64,000 nt of DNA from Chondrus crispus (lineage: Eukaryota; Rhodophyta; Florideophyceae; Gigartinales; Gigartinaceae). A program made the translations under genes and the position numbers. Shown piece after piece: positions 1 through 7,947 of the stretch (its first letter is position 1; each line of letters starts with the position of its first letter). The notes beneath the pieces were generated by a model. The model was not told the DNA's origin. It saw only the letters and a program-made list of their open reading frames with translations, and did no database searches. The stretch covers positions 26,816-90,815 of the forward strand of contig NW_005178601.1 of the NCBI RefSeq assembly GCF_000350225.1. The letters run 5' to 3'.

Positions 1-360
1 CTCGCTGTCGTTTCACTGCATGAGTCTGTCGTTCTCGTTCCGTTGTTTCTGCCGTCGTTGTCGCTGTCGTTTTCGCTGCCGTTTCTCGTCGTTGTTTCCG
101 CTGGTCTTCTCGCTGTCGTTGTCGCTCTCGTTCTTGCCGTCGTTCTTGGTTTTGGTTTTCGCTGCTGCTGTCGTTCTTGCTCTGTTGTGTGAATTGGTTT
201 TGGTCATCGCCCCCGCTGTCTTCGTTGTCTTCGTTCTTGGTTTGGCTTTTGTTCTTGCTGTGGTTCTTGCTGCTGTCTCTGTCTTTGGTCTTCGTCTTCG
301 TTTCCGCTCCCGCTACCGCCGTCGTCGTCAATCTCGCATTTGGTTTTTCTTCGTTCTCTC
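1..360 (+). other. Pyrimidine-rich repetitive leader of A1
   Basis: This untranslated leader is built from imperfect repeats of the type CTGTCGTT, GTTCTTGCT and TTCGTTTTCGC. It gives long low-complexity open frames on both strands (Ser/Phe/Arg-rich on plus, Lys/Asn/Gln-rich on minus) that I do not regard as genes. The upstream ATG at 20 is absent in A5, which has TCTG there, so it is not a conserved start. Family B leaders carry a similar TCGTT-rich run directly after their primer sites. Confidence 0.7.
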
Positions 361-1032
361 ATGCAAAGTAAGTTTTGAGTTTCTTTCCATTTCCTACACA
401 TCTAAGTGATTGTCTTTGCACGTTTTGGTGGTTCTTAAGAGCAATAATTCCAAAATCTGTTACTGACGATTATCTTCATATTCCTTATTGTGAATACCTG
501 TTTTTACGGGGTTGTGTTAGATCTGGAATTAGTACCGGTGCGCTCTGCGCCTGGGAAGCTGGTCACCGGTCGAACGGTTCGGACATCGGAGGTCGTATCC
601 GTTGAGGTGCTTGAGCCTGAGGATCAACCTTCACCTCGGCTCGCGCTTCCGGGTCCGTCCTCGAGTTGCCCACCATATAGGATTCCTCGTATTCCGCGCT
701 CTGTTCCCGCACCAATAAAGAGAACTACGCATCGACTTTCTGCTCGGAAAGCGGCTGTTCTCGCGGATAAACAGTTTAAGCGTGAGCGCAAGAGGAATCG
801 TAAGGTGTGCCCGCGGTATAAGCGGTATTGTAAAGTGTGCGGCGTTAGTGGCAATAGTGCGAAGGCCTTTTACGACCACATTCAGTCTAGGTCTCATCGC
901 ATTCAAGTTGCCAACGCTAAGGAGACTCCGCGTTGTATCCCTTGCAATCGCGTCTTTGAGTCTCACGGGCACCTGAAGTGCCACGAGAACGGTGCCGCAC
1001 ACTTAAAGGTAGTTTGTGAACAGAATAGTTAG
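361..1032 (+). CDS. Spliced accessory gene of family A: two-zinc-finger basic protein
   Basis: The open frame covering 448-1032 has no ATG, so it needs splicing. A strong donor GTAAGT starts at 368, a branch-site match TACTGAC lies at 461-467, and the first AG after it ends at 520. Joining 361-367 to 521-1032 gives ATG CAA A|AT CTG in frame and a 172-residue product. Residues 1-80 are Pro-rich and look disordered; 80-105 are strongly basic (KRERKRNRK). Two fingers follow: C106-C109-H122-H128 and C141-C144-H157-H163, both C-x2-C-x12-H-x5-H. That spacing is known for U1C/JAZ-like fingers, which bind RNA or double-stranded RNA. An RNA-binding role in packaging, RNA stability or host evasion is inference. 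The intron is predicted, not shown. It lies between the primer site and gag-pol, where standard copia elements carry no gene. Confidence 0.75.
368..520 (+). other. Predicted intron in the A1 accessory gene
   Basis: The donor is AAA|GTAAGT, the branch site TACTGAC at 461-467, and the acceptor GTGTTAG|AT. No AG occurs between the branch site and 520. The same signals are kept in A2 (7411-7563 minus), A3 (12492-12644) and A5 (61300-61452). All four put a conserved ATG into the zinc-finger frame. Confidence 0.65.
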
Positions 1033-1114
1033 GGATTTCATCCAAATAAATTCACATATCTGTTCGCAAATTTCTCCTAGTGCAACTTCATAGTAATCAT
1101 ATCGAATTTCTTAG

Positions 1115-1164
1115 ACGGGTGGGCTTGCCATTGTGTTGACTATCGGTTAACGGCTTGGGATCCC
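1115..1164 (+). promoter_or_regulatory. 50-bp element shared by families A and B, upstream of gag-pol
   Basis: The element begins ACGGGTGGGCTTGCC and ends GGCTTGGGATCCC, 40 bp before the gag-pol ATG. It is essentially identical in A1, A2 (6767-6816 minus), A3 (14183-14232), A5 (62047-62096), B1 (39341-39390), B2 (46534-46583 minus), B3 (49813-49862) and B4 (58875-58924). Sequence on either side differs between families. It contains GTTGAC and GTTAAC half-sites. Function unknown; an RNA signal for translation, packaging or dimerisation is possible. Confidence 0.8.
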
Positions 1165-1204
1165 CGAACGGATTTTCGAATACTTGAAGTTTATTTGCAC
1201 TAAA

Positions 1205-4200
1205 ATGGAAGATCAAGGAGGAGGAGGATCCATCAGAATCGACAAACTGACGGACTCCAACTTCTACGTGTGGAAGCAGAAAATACAACTTCTGCTTGCT
1301 CTACGTGATGTTGACCAATACATCGTTGAGGGAAGAGTTCCAAGTGAGGAACGCGCGGAAGAGCGTAAGAAGTGGATCAGAGGTGACAGTAAAGCTAAAG
1401 CACTGATTGGTCTCTCCCTATCAGATGAGCATCTTGAGCATGTACGTGATGTTGATACTGCTCATGAGATGTGGGAAGCTATTGTCAACGTGTTTGAGAG
1501 GCACACTTTGCTGAACAAACTAGCTGCACGTCGTGAGTTCTACACTGTGAAGATGCTTTCCGGTGAAAAGGTGCTTGCATACATCAATCGTGTCAAGCAG
1601 CTGGCAGCCATCCTCAAGTCAATGAGCGTAAACATCGATGACAAGGAGATGGCCATGGCAGTGCTCAACGGTCTGCCTGCCCGTTTCGAGGCTCTCATCG
1701 TTGCACTTGATGCTCTCGGTAATGAGGAAAAGATATTCAGTTTGGACTTTGTGAAGAGTCGTCTGCTGCAGGAAGAGCAACGAGCAAACATGAAGTCTAG
1801 CTCCTCACAGACATCGGCTCTGGTTAATCGTGCCCCGAACAATCGGGACATAAACGATTACAAATGCACGAACTGCGGTCATACAGGCCATACGGCAACC
1901 CGCTGCTGGGGAAAGGATTTGAATGGGCGTCGCCCGGCTCCTCCTAGCGGATATAAACCGCGTATGTCTCAGCGGAAACAATCTGCATTTGTCACACAGA
2001 AACCTGATCCCGACATGGTTGTAAACAGCGTCGACTTCACATGTCTGATGTCGAAAGCTTCGCACACGAACGATATGGAGATGTCCCCTTCGTGGCTCGT
2101 AGATTCAGCTTGTACAGCTCACATTACATATGACCGATCTCTGTTTGCAACGTATGAGCCACTTGATTCCGCCTCTGTTCAGATGGGAACCAAGGCTAGT
2201 GCGAAGGTTGCCGGCCGTGGTGACGTTCACTTGAAGTTAAATGTGAATGGCCGCATCGAACCGTGCAAGTTGACGGATGTATTGCACGTTCCGGACTTTG
2301 CGTTCTCTCTGCTCTCTGTCAGTCGAATGACTGAACTTGGACTAAAAGTTGGGTTCGAAAATGGAAAATGCATGATCAGACGAGGCTCAACTGTAGTGGC
2401 GACTGCGACATTGGTTGGAGAACTTTACGTTCTCGACATCGTCAGTGACATCGGATCTGCACATGCTGCCACCCTGCAAACGTGGCATGAGCGCTTTGCA
2501 CATGTGCATTCTCAAGGTATTGCTTCGATGATTCGTGACAATGTGGTAAGTGGAGTCAAACTACTTGGTAATGAGGCTAACAAAATCAACAATACTGACA
2601 ATGATTGCATCTCTGAAAAATGTTCTGCGTGCGTCTACGGCAAAGCCACTCGATCTGTGATCCCAAAAGAGCGGTCCTCGAGGCGGGCATACTTCTGTCT
2701 AGATTTAGTTCACTCTGATGTTTGTGGCCCCTTAGAGGTGCAGTCCATTGGTGGTGCCAAGTACTTCATTACTTTCATAGATGATCACTCAAACTGGTCA
2801 GTAGTGTACCGTATGCACCATAAATCAGAAGCATTTGAACGATACAAAATGTTTGCACAACTTGCTCAGACTCACACTGGTCGCAAGATCAAAGTGCTTC
2901 GCACCGATCGAGGTGGTGAGTATCTGTCCACGGAGTTTAACTCTTTTCTGATTGCAAATGGTACTCAGCATCAAATGACGACCGCGTACACACCGGAGCA
3001 AAATGGCGTCGCCGAGCGACTGAACAGAACTTTGGTAAACTTGGTGCGCTCCATGCTAGCGCACAAGAAAGTTACAAAGGGGTTCTGGGCAGAAGCACTT
3101 GCCAATGCAGTGTACGTTCGAAATCGAGTCACGTCACGTGCTATTCCCCCTAAGATGACCCCCTACCACTTATGGATGAAATCTGTGCCAAATGTTGGTC
3201 ATTTGCGTGTTTTCGGTTCAAAGTGTTGGTATACATTACCAAAACACAACATCCAGAAACTTGACGCCCGTGCAAAGGAGGCAATGTTTCTAGGGTATGC
3301 TGAAAATACGAAAGCTTACAAGTTGTGGGATGGTGATTTGCACAAAGTGATCGTATCCAGAGATGTTACTTTTGACGAGTCCACGGGAGGCAAATCTGGT
3401 GAACCGATGGATACAAACGAGGAGGCTACAACTGATGATGACACAATCAACTCGAACATCGATGAGGAAGTTGCAGAAAATGATGCAGTGGCATCAGAAG
3501 CATCATCGCCGGATGAACAACAAGACTCTGATGAATCCTCCAACTCTTCCCCAACTGCAGGGGAGGACGAAACTACCGAAACAGTTGAGCAACACGTAGT
3601 TGAGGAAGAAACTATTGATCCGCCAACTAATCTCCGTCGGTCCACTCGCGTTCGCAAAACGCCTGGGGCGTGGTGGGCAGCAGCTTTGGTGACTGCTGGA
3701 CTCCTTAGCCACGCCCATGTGATAACGGAAATCCCAAACTCGTACAAGCAAGCTATGGATTCTCCAAAAGCTCGCTTCTGGCAGAAGGGCATCGACAAAG
3801 AACTTGCTTCACAACACAAAAACAAAACATGGACACTTGTTCCAAGATCTCAAGCATCAAACGTCCTGACGTCCAGGTGGGTTTTCGGAGTGAAGCAACT
3901 TCCTGACGAGTCCGGAAAATTGGTCGAAACTGCAAAGGGACGTCTTGTGGCACGAGGCTTTCAACAAGTAGAAGGCATCGATTACACTGAAACTTTCGCC
4001 CCTGTCATCAAGTTCACAACTATCCGTCTGCTGCTGGCACTGGTTGCGCACTTTGACCTTGAGCTGCATCAGATGGACGTGGTGACTGCCTTCCTCAACG
4101 GTGACCTTCACGAAGAAATCTTCATGGAGCAACCTGAAGGATGCATCGACAAAGTCCAACCTGATTCGGTGTGTAAACTTTTGAAAGCAATCTATGGTCT

Positions 4201-5323
4201 TAAGCAAGCCCATCGCCAATGGCATAGTAAGATCGATGAGTTTCTGATCACTGAACTTGGTTTCAACACTACACGCAGCGACCCATGTCTTTACATTCGA
4301 CGTCAAGGCAATGTCATCATGATTATCGCGTTGTACGTGGACGATCTGCTGCTAGCTGGAAGTGACTTGGAGGCCATATTATGGATGAAAAATGAACTTA
4401 ACAAACGATTCGATATGAAAGACCTTGGCGAAGCGAAGACTTGTATTGGTCTAGAGATCGACCGTATACGTTCTAAACACGTCCTGACCGTCACGCAGTC
4501 GAAGTATGCCCAAGCAGTACTGAAACGGTTCAAAATGTCGGCATGCAATCCTTGCGTTACTCCGATGGAACAGTCTCGACATGTCACAATGCAAGTGGCC
4601 GAAACTGGCACTGATGACAACCCATGCTTTGAACCATATCGTCAGGCCATTGGATGTCTAATGTTCCTAATGGTCGGGACGCGCCCCGATATTGCGTTTG
4701 CCATTGGAAAGTTATCTCAACACTGTGCCGACCCTCACGATTCGCATTGGACAGGTGTGAAACGTGTTTTGAGATACTTGCGTGGGTCCCAGCATCTTGG
4801 AATAGTGTTTGGTAAAGATGATCTTGGTACGGAACTTCATGGGTATAGCGACGCAGATTGGGGTGGATGCCTTGAATCACGGAAATCAACGAGTGGGTAC
4901 GTGTTCAAGCTTTGTGATGGGCCTATCAGTTGGGCTTCCCGGAAACAAACAGTAGTTGCAAAGTCTACTTGTGAGGCAGAATACATCGCACTCAGTGAAG
5001 CATGCAAAGAGGCTGCGTGGCTTCGACGCTTCCATGCCGATGTACTTGGTGCGAATTCGGATCCAACAATTCGCGTTGGATGTGACAACGCTGGTACGAT
5101 TGCGTTTGCTCAGAACGAATCTACAAATCGTCGCAACAAGCACATTGATATTACGTATCATTTTGTTCGAGATGCGGTGCAGCGAAAACTGGTCACATTG
5201 TACCATTGTCCGACAACAGAAATGCCAGCCGATATGCTGACCAAACCACTTGGTCGCGTGCTGTTTGAAAAGTTCGTGGGCATGGTTGGGCTTTCCGAGT
5301 GCAAAGCAGCCCAAAGCATGTGA
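1205..5323 (+). CDS. gag-pol: Family A copia gag-pol polyprotein (A1), intact
   Basis: The frame is open for 1372 residues from ATG 1205 (MEDQGGG). The open frame begins at a TTG 21 bp upstream, but ATG 1205 is the conserved start. Domain order is that of Ty1/copia. Gag UBN2-like region at 1-200; CCHC knuckle CTNCGHTGHTATRC near 220. Protease WLVDSACTAH near 300, where the usual D-S/T-G is D-S-A. Integrase HHCC about 425-478, then D (SDVCGPL, ~505), D (RTDRGGEY, ~567) and E (NGVAERLN, ~603). An acidic linker lies about 740-800, then reverse transcriptase with YVDD near 1044 and RNase H with SDADW ~1213, CEAEY ~1258 and CDNAG. There are no stops or frameshifts. The TGA stop lies inside the hairpin that flanks the polypurine tract. 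It may be functional, but the protease Ala needs testing. Confidence 0.95.
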   Translation: MEDQGGGGSIRIDKLTDSNFYVWKQKIQLLLALRDVDQYIVEGRVPSEERAEERKKWIRGDSKAKALIGLSLSDEHLEHVRDVDTAHEMWEAIVNVFERHTLLNKLAARREFYTVKMLSGEKVLAYINRVKQLAAILKSMSVNIDDKEMAMAVLNGLPARFEALIVALDALGNEEKIFSLDFVKSRLLQEEQRANMKSSSSQTSALVNRAPNNRDINDYKCTNCGHTGHTATRCWGKDLNGRRPAPPSGYKPRMSQRKQSAFVTQKPDPDMVVNSVDFTCLMSKASHTNDMEMSPSWLVDSACTAHITYDRSLFATYEPLDSASVQMGTKASAKVAGRGDVHLKLNVNGRIEPCKLTDVLHVPDFAFSLLSVSRMTELGLKVGFENGKCMIRRGSTVVATATLVGELYVLDIVSDIGSAHAATLQTWHERFAHVHSQGIASMIRDNVVSGVKLLGNEANKINNTDNDCISEKCSACVYGKATRSVIPKERSSRRAYFCLDLVHSDVCGPLEVQSIGGAKYFITFIDDHSNWSVVYRMHHKSEAFERYKMFAQLAQTHTGRKIKVLRTDRGGEYLSTEFNSFLIANGTQHQMTTAYTPEQNGVAERLNRTLVNLVRSMLAHKKVTKGFWAEALANAVYVRNRVTSRAIPPKMTPYHLWMKSVPNVGHLRVFGSKCWYTLPKHNIQKLDARAKEAMFLGYAENTKAYKLWDGDLHKVIVSRDVTFDESTGGKSGEPMDTNEEATTDDDTINSNIDEEVAENDAVASEASSPDEQQDSDESSNSSPTAGEDETTETVEQHVVEEETIDPPTNLRRSTRVRKTPGAWWAAALVTAGLLSHAHVITEIPNSYKQAMDSPKARFWQKGIDKELASQHKNKTWTLVPRSQASNVLTSRWVFGVKQLPDESGKLVETAKGRLVARGFQQVEGIDYTETFAPVIKFTTIRLLLALVAHFDLELHQMDVVTAFLNGDLHEEIFMEQPEGCIDKVQPDSVCKLLKAIYGLKQAHRQWHSKIDEFLITELGFNTTRSDPCLYIRRQGNVIMIIALYVDDLLLAGSDLEAILWMKNELNKRFDMKDLGEAKTCIGLEIDRIRSKHVLTVTQSKYAQAVLKRFKMSACNPCVTPMEQSRHVTMQVAETGTDDNPCFEPYRQAIGCLMFLMVGTRPDIAFAIGKLSQHCADPHDSHWTGVKRVLRYLRGSQHLGIVFGKDDLGTELHGYSDADWGGCLESRKSTSGYVFKLCDGPISWASRKQTVVAKSTCEAEYIALSEACKEAAWLRRFHADVLGANSDPTIRVGCDNAGTIAFAQNESTNRRNKHIDITYHFVRDAVQRKLVTLYHCPTTEMPADMLTKPLGRVLFEKFVGMVGLSECKAAQSM

Positions 5324-5359
5324 TCGAGGGGAGGTATTGAAAATGTGCGACCACATGCT
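5315..5359 (+). promoter_or_regulatory. Stem-loop around gag-pol stop, polypurine tract and LTR start
   Basis: AGCATGTGATCG (5315-5326, includes the TGA stop) pairs at 11 of 12 positions with CGACCACATGCT (5348-5359, inside the LTR). The 21-nt loop holds the polypurine tract GAGGGGAGG and the first LTR bases. The same arms occur in A3, B2 and B3. It could present the polypurine tract or the integrase end; that is inference. Confidence 0.6.
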
Positions 5360-6598
5360 GTTATCTGAAAAGGTCAAAATCGAGTGACACGTGTACATGA
5401 CTGCACGGTCCGGGCGCTCTTACCCATATCACGACATGACACGTGTAAAATCCCAGATTTTGGGGTTCCGGGGACGAAAGTGGCCCCTCGGAGGGTCATG
5501 CAAATTTGCATAGTTTTGCCAAGTGGAACCTTGGCCCTTAGCACTATAGACTACACAGGAAATACTGCAATTCTATTGGCCCTCAGGTCTAATGCTGCAA
5601 ATCTATTGGTCGAGCGTTGTCCACGTGTGCGTCATTGGCCTTGTGATGTACTTTAAATGGCCTGTATATGCCATAATTACGTTGTTTTGGGGGTTTCAAG
5701 TGGTTTGCCATGGTTGTAATGGGTAATTGCATGGGGCCCCCGGGCGGGACACATGTATGCCGTGTACACATGTACACGTCGCCAGGTGGATTCGTGTACG
5801 TACACATGTACACGCATCCAGGTGTATGCACATGAGGGTTTACAGTTTTACAGTGTCAGACTGTTTGCGATCCTGCGCGTGTCCGAGTACAGTACATGTG
5901 AATCAAAAGTACAACAAGTACTTCTCGCGAGAGGAATACAGTTGTGCGATTATTCTGTGTACGCGTCACGCTGTATGCGAGTCTTGCGTGAGCACGCGCC
6001 GTTGCACTGTGCTCTCGTCATGGTGCGCCGTTGGATGCAAGTTCATGACAGTACTCGTGTGATTTACATGTATTCTCATGTGAGTTGTGTAGAAAGTCTG
6101 GATGCACATTGTTATAACTTGCCATAATTGTCTGACAGTGCTTGGCGAAATTAGTAAGGTGAGAAACAAGGATACGTATGGCGATTGTGATATGAAAGAC
6201 GTTTGCGTTGTTGGAAATAGACAAGTGCCAAGTTGTTCGTTGCACAACAATGAAGTCTGGCATGACTGGATGCAGATTAGTAAGGTGTGAAACAGTTGCA
6301 TGCATAGGGCCATGGTTTACAGTCATTTGGAATGTGTAGAAATAGTTGTGAGCTAATAGTTACGAATCGATTCGTAAGGTGGAAATCGAACAGTATGGTC
6401 GGGCCACAAGAGGACCGCGCTTGGTCGCGCATAGTAGAGTATGGTTTACTGGGAGTCGGAGTAGAGCGATAGTGTAGCACTCGAAGTGTATAAGTATCGC
6501 AGGAAAACGGCTTCAAAGTAAACCTCGGCACCAACTCCTTTACTCACACACATCAACCTGCCTTCCTTCTTTCCCTTGCCCCTCCGAACCTACCATTA
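5335..6598 (+). repeat. 3' LTR of A1 (1264 bp)
   Basis: It starts TATTGAAAATG after the purine tract and ends CTACCATTA. U3 carries three CTATTGG/CATTGG motifs (inverted CCAAT), many ACACGTGT and TGTACA palindromes, a TTACGAATCGATTCGTAA palindrome and repeats of TTAGTAAGGTG. A TATA box, TATAAGTA, lies at 6489-6496. Ends are defined by comparison with A3, whose target-site duplication is visible. Confidence 0.9.
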
Positions 6599-6726
6599 CT
6601 TCTTACGCTCTTCCGCTCAACATCACGTAGAGCAAGCAGAAGTTGTATTTTCTGCTTCCACACGTAGAAGTTGGAGTCCGTCAGTTTGTCGATTCTGATG
6701 GATCCTCCTCCTCCTTGATCTTCCAT
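6599..6726 (-). pseudogene. gag start of A2, internally deleted and truncated
   Basis: The ATG is at 6726-6724 (MEDQGGG). After about 35 codons the sequence lacks roughly 40 bp relative to A1 and A3, which breaks the frame. It then resumes gag (reverse complement of CTTCTTACGCTCTTCCGC) until A1 interrupts it at 6598. The element cannot express Gag-Pol from this copy. Confidence 0.85.
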
Positions 6727-6898
6727 TTTAGTGCAAATAAACTTCAAGTATTCGAAAATCCGTTCGGGGATCCCAAGCCGTTAACCGATAGTCAACACAA
6801 TGGCAAGCCCACCCGTCTAAGAAGTTCGATATGATTCCTATGAAGTTGCACTAGGAGAAATTTGCGAACAGATATGTGAATTTATTTGGATGAAATCC

Positions 6899-7570
6899 CT
6901 AACTATTCTGTTCACAAACTACCTTTAAGTGTGCGGCACCGTTCTCGTGGCACTTCAGGTGCCCGTGAGACTCAAATACGCGATTGCAAGGGATACAACG
7001 CGGAGTCTCCTTAGCGTTGGCAACCTGAATGCGATGAGACCTAGACTGAATGTGGTCGTAAAAGACCTTCGCACTATTGCCACTAACGCCGCACACTTTA
7101 CAATACCGCTTATACCGCGGGCACACCTTACGATTCCTCTTGCGCTCACGCTTAAACTCTTTATCCGCGAGAACAGCCGCTTTCCGAGCAGAAAGTCGAT
7201 GCGTAGTTCGCTTTATTGGTGCGGGAACAGAGCGCGGAATACGAGGAATCCTATATGGTGCGCAACTCGAGGACGGACCCGGAAGCGCGAGCCGAGGTGA
7301 AGGTTGATCCTCAGGCTCAAGCACCTCAACGGATACGACCTCCGATGTCCGAACCGTTCGACCGGTGACCAGCTTCCCAGGCGCAGAGCGCACCGGTACT
7401 AATTCCAGATCTAACACAACCCCGTAAAAACAGGTATTCACAATAAGGAATATGAAGATAATCGTCAGTAACAGATTTTGGAATTATTGCTCTTAAGAAC
7501 CACCAAAACGTGCAAAGACAATCACTTAGATGTGTAAGAAATGGAAAGAAACTCAAAACTTACTTTGCAT
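6899..7570 (-). CDS. Accessory two-zinc-finger gene of A2, intact
   Basis: Exon 1 is 7570-7564 and exon 2 is 7410-6899 on the minus strand, with donor GTAAGT and acceptor TTAG as in A1. The predicted product is 172 residues. Both fingers keep all four zinc ligands (C-x2-C-x12-H-x5-H twice) and the basic stretch. A few substitutions differ from A1 (for example KAF to KVF in finger 1). The frame is intact although gag-pol of this copy is destroyed. Four copies with this open frame across the family, each several hundred bases long, argue that it is a real gene. Its function is not known. Confidence 0.72.
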
Positions 7571-7932
7571 GAGAGAACGAAGAAAAACCAAATGCGAGAT
7601 TGACGACGACGGCGGTAGCGGGAGCGGAAACGAAGACGAAGACCAAAGACAGAGACAGCAGCAAGAACCACAGCAAGAACAAAAGCCAAACCAAGAACGA
7701 AGACAACGAAGACAGCGGGGGCGATGACCAAAACCAATTCACACAAGAGAGCAAGAACGACAGCAGCAGCGAAAACCAAAACCAAGAACGACGCCAAGAA
7801 CGAGAGCGACAACGACAGCGAGAAGACCAGCGGAAAGAAAGACGAGAAACGGCAGCGAAAACGACAGCGACAACGACGGCAGAAACAACGGAACGAGAAC
7901 GACAGACTCATGCAGTGAAACGACAGCGAGGG

Positions 7933-7947
7933 ACTGGGCCCATAACC
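7933..7947 (-). other. Primer-binding site of A2 (tRNA-iMet internal type)
   Basis: Minus strand GGTTATGGGCCCAGT immediately follows the LTR. It is complementary to the anticodon-stem region of eukaryotic initiator tRNA-Met, the half-tRNA primer mode known from Drosophila copia. Confidence 0.8.

Larger units (their letters stand above)
1..6598 (+). mobile_element. Ty1/copia retrotransposon A1, family A (5' LTR off window)
   Basis: Position 1 matches the base just downstream of the primer-binding site of A3 (12125), so only the 5' LTR and primer site are missing. The order is leader, spliced zinc-finger gene, conserved 50-bp element, gag-pol, polypurine tract and 3' LTR. It lies within A2, which runs the opposite way: right after the 3' LTR, gag sequence of A2 resumes on the minus strand in the middle of a codon run. 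The left target-site copy is outside the window. Confidence 0.93.

Noticed and set aside
204..401. Lys/Gln/Asn-rich frames on the opposite strand of the leader (also at 7600-7950 and 12105-12455)
   Set aside because: Mirror of the same simple repeats; no independent support.
20..409. Open frame of 129 codons (Ser/Phe/Arg/Val-rich) in the family A leader
   Set aside because: Built from short DNA repeats, its ATG is lost in A5, and it crosses the GTAAGT donor. Treated as leader, not a gene.
3316..3825. Antisense frame of 169 codons over the gag-pol acidic linker
   Set aside because: A shadow of GAA/GAT-rich coding on the other strand; no promoter or conservation beyond that of gag-pol.
5753..6127. 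Frames of about 110-124 codons in family A LTRs
   Set aside because: They lie in U3 palindromes, start in different places in each copy and have no domain; ordinary LTR sequence.
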